Source: Heliocidaris tuberculata (taxonomy: Eukaryota > Echinodermata > Echinoidea > Camarodonta > Echinometridae). From it: DNA of 64,000 nt. The stretch lies in NCBI GenBank assembly GCA_025618425.1, contig CM046844.1:3152665-3216664 (forward strand), read 5' to 3'. Below, in pieces: positions 34,393 to 46,107 of this stretch (position 1 is its first letter; every line of letters starts with the position of its first letter). Below the pieces are notes generated by a model, which ran no database searches, was not told the DNA's origin, and saw only the letters and a program-made list of their open reading frames with translations. The position numbers were made by a program, and so were the translations under genes.

Positions 34393-35187
34393 CCCTTTTG
34401 AGTTGTATTGGCCTGAGTACGCTATTGGCCGGCAAAACTTTACATATGCTGACATAGCCTTTCAATTTTGATTATTAAAAGAGGATTTTTGTCCTGCCTC
34501 TACCCCCTTAGTGTACGCTAATAGGGAAGTTAATATGACCGGTATGATACCTCTGGATCGCATTGCCCAATTAAATCTGGAATAACACCATCCAAGGAAC
34601 AAACAGGAATACATCACTTTAAGTCTGCAATGTTATAGGTACCCCATTTGTTCATATCGCAGGGAGTATGAACGACACGGCTGTCTAGTTTTATGGGCAT
34701 AATTGTTTAATGTGATAAATTCGTTCAGATATAAATCCACAAGTTGCGGTGGCAATAGAAACCACTGCTGTGTAGTCGGCGAACACATGCTGAAAAGAAC
34801 TGACTTAAACTTAAGGTCGGGATTAGATAAATGAGTAGGGTGAGGGTATTGTGTCTTGAATCAGGCCTAAATCAGCTTTTTAATGGTTGTGTCAAATAAG
34901 TGTACCTATTGTAAGGCCTGTGTAAGTTTATAGTCTACAACTTGGCTTCATATTTTCGAAGAACAAAACACAAGGCAAATTAATTATGCCCAGGTTAATT
35001 CACATCAACGTGTGAAATAAAAGAAATAAGCAAAAACAGCAATTAAATTTGCAGCTAGCATTCACTTTTATGCTTTTGTAGAAGCAGAATTTTATCTGAA
35101 TATATATACCCAAGATAAAATTTCTGACATAATACTTGTAGTAAATTGAAAATTAATCAAAACATTAAAACATTAATCAAAATATAT
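34384..35187. other. No gene seen
   Basis: Unique-looking AT-rich DNA without splice-supported frames. Confidence 0.35.
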
Positions 35188-35206
35188 AGAGAGATGTGTG
35201 TGTGTG

Positions 35207-35239
<33 letters not shown>

Positions 35240-35242
35240 AGT
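35188..35242. repeat. (GT)n microsatellite
   Basis: About 25 GT units with one GC step. Confidence 0.95.
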
Positions 35243-35309
35243 TGAACGCTTACCTCTTGAAAATGTTATACATTAAAACTGAAGTGATACTCAATGCCAG
35301 TATTAACTG

Positions 35310-36330
35310 CACTCTTTAAAAAATTGGGCAAAATTTTAACAAAAATTTACCCAACATGAGGGTAATTATGTGTCCGACCAACTTTGGGGTAAACTTTCCC
35401 ATATACAGAATTTACCCTTTTATTGGGCAATTTCAGTTTACCCAATAATTTACTCATCAATACTTGGCCAACCAATTTTAACTAATAGGATATTGCCCAA
35501 CCCTCTATTTGCCCAGCTGATGGGTAATAAAAGCTATGTGGTTGGGCAAATTCAGTTGCCCATTTGTTTCCTTTTTCCTCCAACCTAGGTAAAAATATGA
35601 AACCAAGCCTGTTATGTCTTTCTGGGTCTAAACCTACTCAGTCCTAACCTATCCTAAATTAACTTAACCTATCCTATGCCTTACCCTATCCTATCCTAGA
35701 CCTATACTATCCAGTTGGTGGAATCTAATCGGGGAACCCCAAACCATACGCTACTAAAAATTCATGAATATTCATATAAGTGCTTTCCCCAATATTCAGT
35801 TTCGGTTTACTTCATGTTTCAAATGACATAATCGGAACATAAACAATTACCTTTGCATTATTACAATTATATAGGAAAATATCTTCAATACTTTCAACAA
35901 AAGAAGAAGAAAAAAATACAAGTAAACATACAAAGACACAGATCAATATTTCCGTCATTTTAAAGTTGAGATAAGACAAAATAATTTGGCGTGAAATATG
36001 AGGGAATCAAGTAAAAAGCTAGGCTTGTAATATTGTAGATTCCCTTAAGAAAAAAAAAAAGGTCTTTTAGATTATAACATATATGTGAGAGATGATCTTA
36101 ATAAAAAATTAAAAAGAAATAGAGTGGGGGAGACGAGGAATACAGTACATCACTCGGAAGCCATAGGATGAATTGCGTGAGGATTTAAGAGGGATATTTT
36201 GAATTTGCATTTAAATGTATATAGTGAGGCGGTATTGGGTAAAGTGATATAAAGCAAGGTGGGAAAAATTTGCCCAACCTTTACCCAGTTTCAATTACCC
36301 AGCACAGTTTAACCAGTATTTGTTAGAGTG
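35310..36330. mobile_element. About 1.0-kb non-autonomous TIR element (CACTCT...AGAGTG)
   Basis: Left end CACTCTTTAAAAAATTGGGC, right end ...ACCAGTATTTGTTAGAGTG. Inside each end there are many GGGTAA / TTACCC words in opposite orientation, giving subterminal inverted repeats. The right flank is TA and the left flank TG, compatible with a decayed TA duplication. No transposase frame is visible. The terminal word is shared with the MITE at 20383-20588. Confidence 0.65.
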
Positions 36331-36634
36331 TAAGTTAACTAATATTCCTCTAAAAATATTAATTACAGATCAACTGGTACTTGATTATATTATTCCATGA
36401 AAATAATGGTCTACATTAAAAACGGTGCAAATTTCATATGGTGTTTAGGAAAAATTAGTCGGCAAAACTAAATAAATCCTTCACCTGTTCACATTTAACA
36501 AATATCTATGAAGTGGTTAATGATTAACAAAGGTATACATGAGGAAAAATAATCCGCATTGTATACATGTGACACATATTAGACAGTAATGGTGGTAATA
36601 ACCACAACAATAATAATAATAAGTATGATGATTT

Positions 36635-36635
<1 letters not shown>

Positions 36636-36716
<81 letters not shown>

Positions 36717-36740
36717 CATGATGATGATGATAACAACAAC
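36636..36740. repeat. (ATT)n microsatellite ending in (GAT)n
   Basis: About 27 ATT units followed by ATGATGATG and AACAACAAC steps. Confidence 0.95.
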
Positions 36741-37773
36741 AACAATAATAAAATGCGATGTCTTGTTTACCCATGACGTGTAGCCTCATCAGTATCTGTA
36801 GGCCCTGCAATTATATTATATCCCGGCTTATTTGGAGTTATCATGGTACAATAAACATCAAGGGTACGGTATAAAAATTACTAACATATAACATGCTATA
36901 ATGTAGTATACACCATGGGGGGGGGGGGGGGGACACTCTACCTCAAAAGTGGTAGGTATGTGCCGATGGCAAGACAAAAAAAGGGGGGTTCGGAACGAGC
37001 GTATCATGAAAAGGATGGTCTTCGGAACTACTAACTTTTTGGGCAAATGGGTCCTTGGAACTGATGCTACCGAACTGGTTCCCACGAGCTCCCATTTAAA
37101 TAGCTACAATGTAAATACGCTGTGTGTCATAGCAAGTCTATGGTGTGTGTATTCATATTAAGTGGAATTAATTCGCACGTATGCGCTCCGCATGAATGAA
37201 AACTGAATTACCTGAGGTGGACTGGAACCGGAGTGAAAGCAATGGGGAAAGCCCGGAGGAATTAAGCACCTGTAACGAGACTCGTTGTCAACTTTTTACC
37301 AAAAATGATATTCTTCGAAACGGGCCGGTGCGGGCCGAAACGGCCTTAATGACGGAATGAAAACAAAAAAAGCGGTGCTTTGGAACGGTTTTCTATCTTC
37401 TTTTTTCAACAAGAAAAAAATGTTATTCTTTGGAACGGAAATTTGAGTGTAAATTATATACTGAGTGTAAACTATATATTAAGTGCCCCCCCCCCCCGGG
37501 GAGTATACATATTGTATAACAATTAAAGTACTTTGGTAAAACGAATGGTATGTTTTTTTTTCTTCAAATATACAAGATGTATGATATCAACAACATTAGA
37601 TATTTATATAAGCTAAAATCATTTAAATTAATTCATCATCTAAATTCACTTTCATTTCATTTAGGTTTATTATTAATGCTTGCATTATCAATATTGCATC
37701 CATGAGTAAGACGTACTATGCGTGCAAGTTTTTTTTTTTTTTTTTTTTTTTTTGGGTTTTGGGGTGTTTAATA
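36741..37773. other. No gene seen
   Basis: Contains a G run at 36917-36932, a C run at 37487-37497 and a T run at 37731-37753. The segment 36905-37500 is interspersed with 'ttcggaac' words (37019, 37313-ish, 37430) of a decayed repeat. Confidence 0.35.
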
Positions 37774-37870
37774 TATAATTTTATTGGCTAGATAGTTTAG
37801 CTTATGAGTCGTACAGCCTGTTTCAGGCTGTACGACTCATAAGCTAAACTATCTAGCCAATAAAATTATA
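37774..37870. repeat. Perfect 47-bp inverted repeat with 3-nt loop
   Basis: Arm 37774-37820 (tataattttattggctagat ... gtacagcctg) is followed by ttt and then its exact reverse complement at 37824-37870. No mismatch was found over 47 bp. Confidence 0.95.
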
Positions 37871-37929
37871 CACAGCTCCTCCAGTTGAGCACTTTTAGAA
37901 ACTGCAGTGTATTGTACATTACTGTACAT

Positions 37930-37932
<3 letters not shown>

Positions 37933-37968
<36 letters not shown>
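37933..37968. repeat. (AT)n microsatellite
   Basis: AT tract at the 3' end of the minus-strand LINE remnant. Confidence 0.95.
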
Positions 37969-37969
<1 letters not shown>

Positions 37970-37971
37970 CT

Positions 37972-38570
37972 TGCTTTCGGAACGATAAGTAGGGACTTGG
38001 ACTTTGATCGTATAGATTTATGGATGGAAGGTATTTTTGCACGAGGTATTGGAGATAAACCATGTAAACTGGGGCTGAGTTTTCTAAACAATGAAAGGTT
38101 AAAAATAGAATTTTGAATTTTATTATTGCTTGTATAGGGAGTCAATGTAGTTTTTTTTTTTTTTTTGGGGGGGGGGGTTTCATTGTAGGAGTTATGGGAT
38201 CACGAGTGTGAGTAAGTGTGACTAGTCTTGCAGCTAAATTTTGAAGTCGTTGCGGTTTATTAATTTGAGAATATGGAAGTCCAAAGAGAGGCTATTACAA
38301 GAATCGATCGGAGACATTACTAGAGAGTTAACAAGTATTTCAGTGGTCTTTTGGTCTATATACATTCTTATGAAGCTGATTTTGTGAAGTGCAAAGGAGG
38401 CAGTCTTACAAATAGAATTGACATGATCAGATATTGTGAAGGTTTTTGTCTGAAATAACACCAGGATTCTTTGCAAATGCAGTAGAATAAAGGATGCTTT
38501 CATTAAGTTGTATTGGAACAAGAGGAATGTGAGAACGAAAGCTACTATTAAAGTGGAGAACATATTGGAT
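37972..38570 (-). pseudogene. Decayed L2-type LINE reverse transcriptase C-terminus
   Basis: Minus strand: A-K-N-P-G-V-I, then after a frameshift F-T-I-S-D-H-V-N-S-I-C-K-T-A-S-F-A-L-H-K-I and I-R-M-Y-I-D-Q-K-T-T-E-I-L-V-N-S-L-V; then A-R-L-V-T-L-T around 38215 and a final block ending L-L-I-V-P-K-A-S at 37975. These are the ordered motifs of L2/CR1 proteins C-terminal to the catalytic site. A T/G homopolymer at 38149-38178 and several shifts break the frame. Confidence 0.8.
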
Positions 38571-38967
38571 GAGTCGAAAGTAAAATGATTGGAATATTAT
38601 CCGATTTTCATGTTCCCTTTTATATGGTAATATTATACATGTGCATAAATCTGATCCTGTTAATAGTCCTGTATGAATTGAACCGTACTTTATTGTCTTC
38701 ACGTGTCTTGCAATGCAAATACAGCATGTAAGGAAGAAAAAAGGAACTAGTTTTTGGCAGTGCTCATAATTATATATCTTCCTTTCAAAAGGAAATGTGA
38801 TATTTCTAATCAAAATTATTTACGTCCTAAGTTTAATAATTCCTAAAGAAACTGTGAGGATATACATTTCAATGAATTAGTAGTTTAAAGCATGAGATGA
38901 AGCAATTCTGCACTAGATGTTAGATATGTGTCTGCGAGCTGTAAAATATTTGTTTAAGCGGTAACAC

Positions 38968-39041
38968 GACATTTGCTCCTGCGACATTTGCTCCGCCGTC
39001 CATATCTCGAAAGGTCAAAGGTTAAGGTCAAGGTCATGATT

Positions 39042-39074
<33 letters not shown>

Positions 39075-39180
39075 TTTTTTCAGGACATGTGAAGATTAGG
39101 ATTAGGGTTACGGTTAGGTTTAGGTTTAGGAATTAACATGGCAAAGTTAGACCGGAGCAATTGTCACAGGAGCAAATGTC
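38968..39180. mobile_element. TIR repeat with 'CATTTGCTCC' ends and telomere-like core
   Basis: Left end cgacatttgctcctgcgacatttgctcc, mirrored at the right end by ggagcaattgtcacaggagcaaatgtc. The core holds (GTT)n at 39042-39075 and a TTAGGG/TTAGGTTTAGG-like run at 39095-39130. A related segment, with CCTAA repeats and 'ggagcatttgtcacc', lies at 56920-57035. Confidence 0.65.
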
Positions 39181-39189
39181 ATGGAACCG

Positions 39190-40650
39190 TTTAAGCCCGT
39201 GCGGGTATTCAAGCAATACGCATCACAGTTCCCCTCACAATAGAATATGTACAGTACAATAGAATACAAATTTGGTTGATGGGTTGGGGAAATGAGAAAG
39301 AGAGATTCATTTGTAAAGTGAGGGAAGACAAACAGACACAAAAAGATGACACATCGAGACAATGAGAGGGACACACAGAGGGACATAGAGGAACATAGGC
39401 ATGAAGGATGGAAACAAGGAAAATTAAGTGAGATTCAGACTGAAGGTAATCGAATGAAATAGACAGAAGTGAAAAGAGACAGCTTAAAATGGAGCAAAGT
39501 GAAGAGAGAACGAAGAGAAAGAGAAAGTTAAAAAAGAGATAAATAGATAATTAGAAAGTTACCACGAGAAAGAGAGCTATAAATAAAGAGAGGTGATGAA
39601 AAAGAGGGATGGAGAAACAAATGAATTACTTTCAACGTGTTTGAATCCCTCTCCATTAACTTTTTTAATTATTTATGTAACAAAAATATTATTCATATTC
39701 AGTTTAATTCAAAGGGAAGGATGCTCTATGTTTGTTAAGAAAGCAGCAGGCTGTATAGCCAACTTTGTTTAAGGCCTTAAAAAATCAAGAAACCATGCCA
39801 GTAACGTATATCGGTTACCAAGGTATTGAAGTCATATGATTAATGCCCGGTACTGTGCAATGTTTAAGGTCGAAAACCAAAATGACTTTTGCATAATAAT
39901 ACCTACATGGTTCGTTATATAATTGCACGATCGTTTAAACATTTTAGAAAATACAGGTATCGATATTGGCCTTAAGTTAGCTCAGTTCTGTTCCCTTCTT
40001 TAGAAATTAGAGCTACCCTTAATATAGCATCTCTCTCTGTTCAGGTAAACGTTATAGTCTAATTGATTAGTTGAATATGATGACTATAAAGCGAAATGTA
40101 CAATTATTAGTTTAACTTATGATGCTTGTCATGGAGCTGTGATATCAAATCTATTTGATTACATTGTTTGTAGATTTTCTATATTATCTTAAATTTTCAA
40201 TTTCACTTGTAATATGTAAAATAAATTTGCTTGTGCTGATAAACATGAATCCATTATAAGAAATGCGATGTGGCTTTATCTTCAAATGAATTGTTTGAAC
40301 ATTAAGCAAATGTCGTTTATTCAGACTTTGTTCAAAGCCATTATAGCATTATATTAGGCGTTCAGTTATGTTTTCCAGTCATCTTGGAAGTAACACATTT
40401 TTTAGTCGAACTATTGTTGCTTTGAAATTTCAATAAATTGCACAGATTTACCAATCTATGTTCTGTGAGAATTGCAATGAAATTACTTTAGCATATCGTT
40501 AATGTATAGCAAAGGTATCTAGGATCATTTTCATATCTAAGAATATCTTATCTGCACTGATTGCACAGAGAGGGGTATCTCTGGTATACGTTTATGGGAA
40601 AAAAAACGAGCAGTACAGTATAGCATTAGATTCATGAAGCGCTACACAGA
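39190..40650. other. 1.5 kb without a supported gene
   Basis: Purine-rich, GA-biased DNA at 39290-39620, then AT-rich sequence. Probably the upstream flank of the gene starting at 40799. Confidence 0.35.
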
Positions 40651-40798
40651 CATCACCGGCTTGTTTTTGAACGCCATTGTTGGTTCTGACGTGTGTGGGG
40701 AAGGCCATATAATAATTGTCGTTCAGTCTCTGCTCGGTTTTCCCACGCGGTAGAGGAGGGTAGACAGCATAAAGAATAACGACACATCAGATAAAACA

Positions 40799-40873
40799 AT
40801 GCCAGCATTACACACTAAAGTAAAGTTCAATACAGGCAGCAGAACTGGAGTTGGTCATGAGGAATGGGACGAT
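40799..40873 (+). CDS. First coding exon of an unrecognised small gene
   Basis: ATG at 40799 (A at -3, in-frame TAG upstream at 40751) opens 25 codons, M-P-A-L-H-T-K-V-K-F-N-T-G-S-R-T-G-V-G-H, then E-E-W-D-D. It ends exactly at a consensus donor GTAAGT (40874-40879), phase 0. The 5' flank (40660-40798) is GC-richer than its surroundings and includes TATAATAA at 40708. The matching acceptor is at 41647. The composition and splice sites look like a real gene, but I do not recognise the family. Confidence 0.65.
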
Positions 40874-41070
40874 GTAAGTTAAACAGAGTCCACATCTACA
40901 TGTTTGCAACACAAACCTAAGATTTGTAGTACAGACATACGACAAGTATATTATTTACAGAAATAGATTTGTAAATATAGACATGCAAGTATCTTTTCAC
41001 ACATTGATTTATTCTTTTAAAAATATGCAAATGTATAATGATGATGATGTTAATGATAAGAACAATATAA

Positions 41071-41340
<270 letters not shown>

Positions 41341-41544
41341 ACTCAATATAACTAATATTATTATAATTATATTGATTAGTACTTAACCACTGTAAGAAAT
41401 TGAAATGTATATTCCGATGTAAATGTCAACCATCATTTTCTGTTTTAATACAGTCCTGATGAAGATCTTTGATCGAAAGCTTGACAAATAAAGGAGGACA
41501 ATAAAAGCTACGACCGTCTCATATTGACATTTCTTTCATTATAT

Positions 41545-41563
41545 ACATATATATATATAAATA

Positions 41564-41608
<45 letters not shown>
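41545..41608. repeat. (AT)n microsatellite
   Basis: Includes atatatatgtatatat and about 20 pure AT units. Confidence 0.95.
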
Positions 41609-41611
<3 letters not shown>

Positions 41612-41647
41612 ACCCTTTGACTGTTGATTTTTTTTTTCTTCCCATAG

Positions 41648-41716
41648 GCTTACCACACGGACCATCCGGTTTCTGAAGACAATGGGTTAAAGCAAGTGAT
41701 GGCAGTTATCTCTTAG
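41648..41716 (+). CDS. Second, terminal exon of the unrecognised small gene
   Basis: A strong acceptor (pyrimidine tract then cccatAG) is followed in phase 0 by A-Y-H-T-D-H-P-V-S-E-D-N-G-L-K-Q-V-M-A-V and I-S, then TAG at 41714-41716. Joined to 40799-40873 it gives 47 residues, hydrophilic and acidic (E-E-W-D-D-A-Y-H-T-D across the junction). The short length may mean the visible stop is in a read-through end and a further donor was missed, or that the L2 insertion starting about 100 bp later has damaged the gene. No known family is claimed. Confidence 0.5.
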   Translation, partial: AYHTDHPVSEDNGLKQVMAVIS

Positions 41717-41819
41717 ATGTTATAATAATCATGATGGCATTTAAGGAGTCTCAATCTGAGGCTGCCGAATTTAATAAAACAGATTATGTTGTTCATGTTT
41801 TGGGGAGTTTTACAGACGT

Positions 41820-42500
41820 GGATCAATCAAATTATCTGGGACCGACCTTTATGTTATGTTTGACTCACATATGACAATGTCTAATCAAATTTCAAATATC
41901 TGCAGATCAGTTAGGTACCAATTACGTAATATCGGTTTTATTCGGAAATATTTGTCCAAGTCTGCCACTGAAAAGATAGTTCACGCCTTAATTTCCTCCC
42001 GTCTCGACTTTAGCAATGCCCTTCTGTTCAATTTACCCCAAAATCTGTTGTCCAAGCTCCAGAAGCTTCAAAATGCTGCGGCTCGCATTGTTACTCTGTC
42101 CACCAAGCGTACCCATATATCTCCTGTTTTGCAGTCGCTGCACTGGCTCCCTGTTAAACATCGCATTATTTTCAAAATTTTGTTGCTCACTTTTCACTGC
42201 GTTCACGGCTCTGCTTCCCAATACAATACCTCTTTAATTCAAAATTACACCCCCGCGAGATCTTTGCGCTCATCCACTTCCAGTTCTCTTGTGATTCCTA
42301 AAGTCGCAAAATCTTGGGGGAAAGATCATTTGCCCACGCATGTCCTAAATTATGGAATAGCCTTCCTGAAGACATCAAAAAGTGTATAACTTCTGATTCT
42401 TTTAAAAATCATGTAAAAACATTTCTGTTTAATTCTTAATTCATTTCTACATGCGCCTTGAACACTCCACAGAGTGGATTTGGCGCTATATAAGTTACAT
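41820..42500 (+). pseudogene. 5'-truncated L2-type LINE, reverse transcriptase C-terminus
   Basis: From 41856: F-D-S-H-M-T-M-S-N-Q-I-S-N-I-C-R-S, R-N-I-G-F-I-R-K-Y-L, S-S-R-L-D-F-S-N-A-L-L, L-Q-N-A-A-A-R-I-V-T, L-H-W-L-P-V-K-H-R-I-I-F-K-I-L, then L-V-I-P-K-V. A frameshift near 42318 moves the true frame to H-A-C-P-K-L-W-N-S-L-P-E-D-I-K-K and it ends F-K-N-H-V-K-T-F-L-F-N-S-stop at 42440. The 3' UTR ends ggcgctatataagtt before (ATT)n, the classic L2 3' end. It is the best preserved LINE in the window, broken by one shift and truncated at its 5' end. Confidence 0.9.
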
Positions 42501-42714
<214 letters not shown>

Positions 42715-43311
42715 GTAATATGCATGATTATTTGTGAATTCAAGGCAGAATGTGTCAACTGATCTACGTACTATATTCTACACTCAGCACAAAAAGAAAG
42801 TAAACACTTTTTCAAGTTCAGATTTTTCATAGAAGACTTTAATAAATAAATTATGTATTGAATTAAAGGAAATTTAATTGTCTTTCAACCTGGTAGGTGA
42901 ACACAAAGTAAAACTTTACGCATGAGTGAACACATTCATTTAGCTGTTCCAAGATGCCAAACTATTTTATTTTAAGTCAAACAACTCGAAATTAGCAGTC
43001 ATAATGCACACACACACACAAAAAAAAAGGCATGATAAAAGTTTGCATGGTTCATTGCACTTGAAAATAAAATCAATCTTCAAATCTAAAACTGAACAAA
43101 GGAGAAGCCAAAGTGGCGTAGCATGGGAGATTGAGGACGATGCATTTTGGGGGTATGCTATTTGAACCCAAAAATAGTGTTCCCTGGAGATGCAGTGTCC
43201 TTTATCTCACGCATTACGGCACCATACTGTCATTGCATTTTACTCACCCTTCAATTTGATTTTTTTTTTTTCAATAATTTTGGACATTTAATCACTTTTG
43301 TGGCTACTCCA
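42715..43311. other. No gene seen; 'cagcacaaaaag' word
   Basis: The segment at 42781 (cactcagcacaaaaagaaagtaa) resembles 43949 (acccagcacaaaaagtaagg), perhaps the terminal repeat of a transposon with these two ends in the same orientation. Nothing else was recognised. Confidence 0.3.
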
Positions 43312-43449
43312 GGGGGCGTTTCATCAAGTGTCTTGTCAGTGATTTTTACCGACAAATTTGCTCTCAGCCAATCAGATGCAAGGATTTCAGTAGCTTATAA
43401 CAGTTATTTTAAATTGTCAGTGAAAGCGAGTTTTTATGAAACAGGGCCC
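43312..43449 (+). mobile_element. Short MITE, 138 bp (inverted copy at 28980-29117)
   Basis: Starts gggggcgtttcatcaagtgt and ends tttttatgaaacagggccc. See 28980-29117. Confidence 0.8.
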
Positions 43450-43507
43450 GGATCCCATTTAAATTTGGACTTAACAGAAGCCTTTTTCTCTTTTCTTTTT
43501 TTTTTGT

Positions 43508-43522
43508 GGGAAAGAGAGAGAA

Positions 43523-43553
<31 letters not shown>
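43508..43553. repeat. (GA)n microsatellite
   Basis: GA repeats with AAAG starts, followed by ccctcgatcatg. Confidence 0.9.
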
Positions 43554-43554
<1 letters not shown>

Positions 43555-43896
43555 CCCTCGATCATGCAGTTTCAGCCAAGTCTCTCATTCGAAGATAAAG
43601 CCACGGTGTAAGTTTGATATTCTGTTTCCATTGTTATGTGGAAGGGCATTAACGAATCAATGGCAAATTGTCCACTGGCTTTTAAAAACTGAACTGAACT
43701 TTCTTTATTCATTTATTCTTTTTGTTTTAGTCTTCTCAAATCATATCACTACTCTCCCTTGATTTTCTGTTCTACATCTTGTGGCTGAAACTAACAGGAA
43801 ATTGAATTTAGAAAAATAAAAAATAAGAAGAAGAAGATAAAAACAAACAACATGAAGATCCTATACACACTCTCAACCCCTTTACTTACATGTACG

Positions 43897-43898
<2 letters not shown>

Positions 43899-43942
<44 letters not shown>
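43899..43942. repeat. (AT)n microsatellite
   Basis: About 22 AT units. Confidence 0.95.
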
Positions 43943-43947
<5 letters not shown>

Positions 43948-44654
43948 CCCAGCACAAAAAGTAAGGAAACTCGATTTTGATCGATTATATTTCTTTCAAA
44001 TGAGAAAAATATAGGTCGCATTGAGTTTCATTTTAAAGCTTGGATAATTCCCTATCAAACCATAACATGCTTGATGTGATTTGCTGAATGGGGCGTGTGC
44101 AGGTGGTGTAAATGAGGGGAAGGGTCAAAAAGGAAATGTTGCAAAATTAGCGATATTTTAGCTTTGGGTATACTTGATTGATGTTCGTACAAATTGTTTA
44201 GGGATTTGATTTTCATAATCATTCGCCAAGTAAAACTCAATTTCAAAAGGCATCTGAACATTGCAAACATTGAAGGGGTTACTTTTATTCTTTTGTTAAT
44301 CATTGGATGGAGGGGGTATCCAATATTCAAAGTTATCTGAACACAATTACACAACGGGGAAACTTTTCTTTCTGGCACAGTGTTAATGATTGGATCAGTT
44401 GGGTCTCCAAGGACATTATCATTGTTAAAAATTCCTTGCTGTATTTTATTAACTTTATTAAATGCCTTGTAGTGAGTGATTATCCACTTACTAGTTACTT
44501 GTCTTCCAACCGCATCATGCCAAGAATTACAGATCTTGATAGGGCTCCGTGCCATAGGGCAGAATGAAGCTCACTCACTCACTCACTCAAAAACAGCACT
44601 TCAGTTTGGAAAGAGACTAAGAGTGAGATACCTAGAGAGAGGGGCAATGTAAAA
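43943..44654. other. Open on both strands but no gene supported
   Basis: Frames at 44055-44555 (minus, 166 codons) and 44307-44567 (plus, 86 codons) overlap. Neither has a recognised motif or splice sites. The region starts at the 'cagcacaaaaagtaagg' word and may be the inside of a decayed transposon. A (CACT)n stretch lies at 44570-44590. Confidence 0.3.
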
Positions 44655-44733
44655 GAAAGAGAGAGAGGGGAGGTATAGAAAGAGACAGAGAGACAGAGAG
44701 AGAAACAGCGAGGACGGAGCAGTGACAATCTGG

Positions 44734-44764
<31 letters not shown>

Positions 44765-44765
44765 T
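44655..44765. repeat. GA-rich microsatellite
   Basis: GA/GACA tract, pure at 44739-44765. Confidence 0.9.
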
Positions 44766-45391
44766 GCTCGCTACTAATGCAGGAAGGAAGAGAGATTTCT
44801 CAGAAACAGTTAAGGAAGTAATATTCATTTGAACTTGAACTTGCAAAAAATGGGAAAGCGGTTCAACGTATGTACAAATTTAAAATATCAAGGTTCAAAA
44901 CCGTCTTGTGTCAGCTAAATCAAGATGTTGTTTTGTTTATTTTCTTGTTGTTGTTGTTGTTTTTTGTTTTTTGTTTTTGTTTTTTTGTTTTTTTTAATTT
45001 ACGGTCAAGACAAGATTCAGGGATTTATCTCCATAACAAAACATTTTGCTGACAGAAATGACAGGCCTATGGCAAGCAATCAATGCCCTGTATGTACGTT
45101 CTGTCTGAAATCATGCTTACGCTATCTACTGCATGGATTGTTTCCGTATTCATGGTATTGGGCACATATACGTAATCCACCCGCTAGCAGTGACGGTGCA
45201 ATCGTGTGAGACGGAGCAACTGATCAGAGAAATTCACATAAAATGGAGTAACTGTCCTCTCTAAAATTTAAGAACGCAAACGGTGTTTCATAGTCACAGG
45301 GTTCTCGATTTAATCCCTAGGCTGAAGTAAGCTTGTCTTTGTGTACTTTTAAAAGTTTTACATTATCTCATTTTATCTGATAATGATATAA
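44766..45391. other. No gene seen
   Basis: Contains a T/GTTT tract at 44940-45000. No exon supported. Confidence 0.35.
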
Positions 45392-45393
45392 AT

Positions 45394-45439
<46 letters not shown>

Positions 45440-45634
45440 GTAATAAAACTAATAATGATAATAATGATAATAATGATAATAATACTAATACTAATACTAA
45501 TAATAATAATAATGATAATAATAATAATAATACTACTAATAATAATGATGATAATAATGATAATAATAGTAATAATGATAATGATAATAATGATAATAAT
45601 AATTATAATAATGATAATAATAATAATGATGATG

Positions 45635-45668
<34 letters not shown>

Positions 45669-45741
45669 CAATAATAATAATAATGATAATAATATTAATA
45701 ATAATAATAATGATGATAATAATAATAATACTAGTAATAAC

Positions 45742-45779
<38 letters not shown>

Positions 45780-45787
45780 TAATAATG

Positions 45788-45839
<52 letters not shown>

Positions 45840-45848
45840 TAATAATAA
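45392..45848. repeat. 460-bp (AAT)n array, SINE tail
   Basis: AAT with GAT and ACT variants, the longest simple array of this type in the window. It is directly joined to the 3' end of the minus-strand SINE. The open frames on both strands are pure artefacts of it. Confidence 0.95.
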
Positions 45849-46107
45849 TGGCCACTTAGACAGCGCTCATATCCGTCACGCAGTGACGCTCATGGCGCTT
45901 AGACATTATTACCCTGCATGGTTATAGGCGAGCCGCCAAAGTAACTAGAGCTCAATCATATCAGGTACCCATTTACACCTGGGCGGAGAATGGCAAATGT
46001 AGATTTGAGTCTTGCCAAAGGACGTTAGTTCCGTGGTGGGATTCGAACCACGTACCTTGTAATCAGCAGTCCGGTGACTTATCTACAAGACCACAACACC
46101 TCTACAC
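45849..46107 (-). mobile_element. Full-length tRNA-derived SINE (copy A)
   Basis: Minus strand from 46107: tRNA-like head with A-box region gtggtcttgtagataagtc and perfect B box GGTTCGAATCC (about 46050), then aactaacgtcctttggcaag, atctacatttgccattc, cccaggtgtaaatgggtacc, ggtaataatgtc and the (ATT)n tail. It serves as reference for the truncated copies at 26458 and 3786. It uses Pol III promoter boxes and probably a LINE partner for mobility. Confidence 0.75.

Noticed and set aside
44055..44555. 166-codon minus-strand frame
   Set aside because: No family signature, no splice or promoter context, and overlapped by an equally open plus-strand frame; likely chance or decayed element.
45373..45859. 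Open frames of 134-160 codons of isoleucine and methionine on both strands
   Set aside because: They are translations of the (AAT)n array and have no coding signal.
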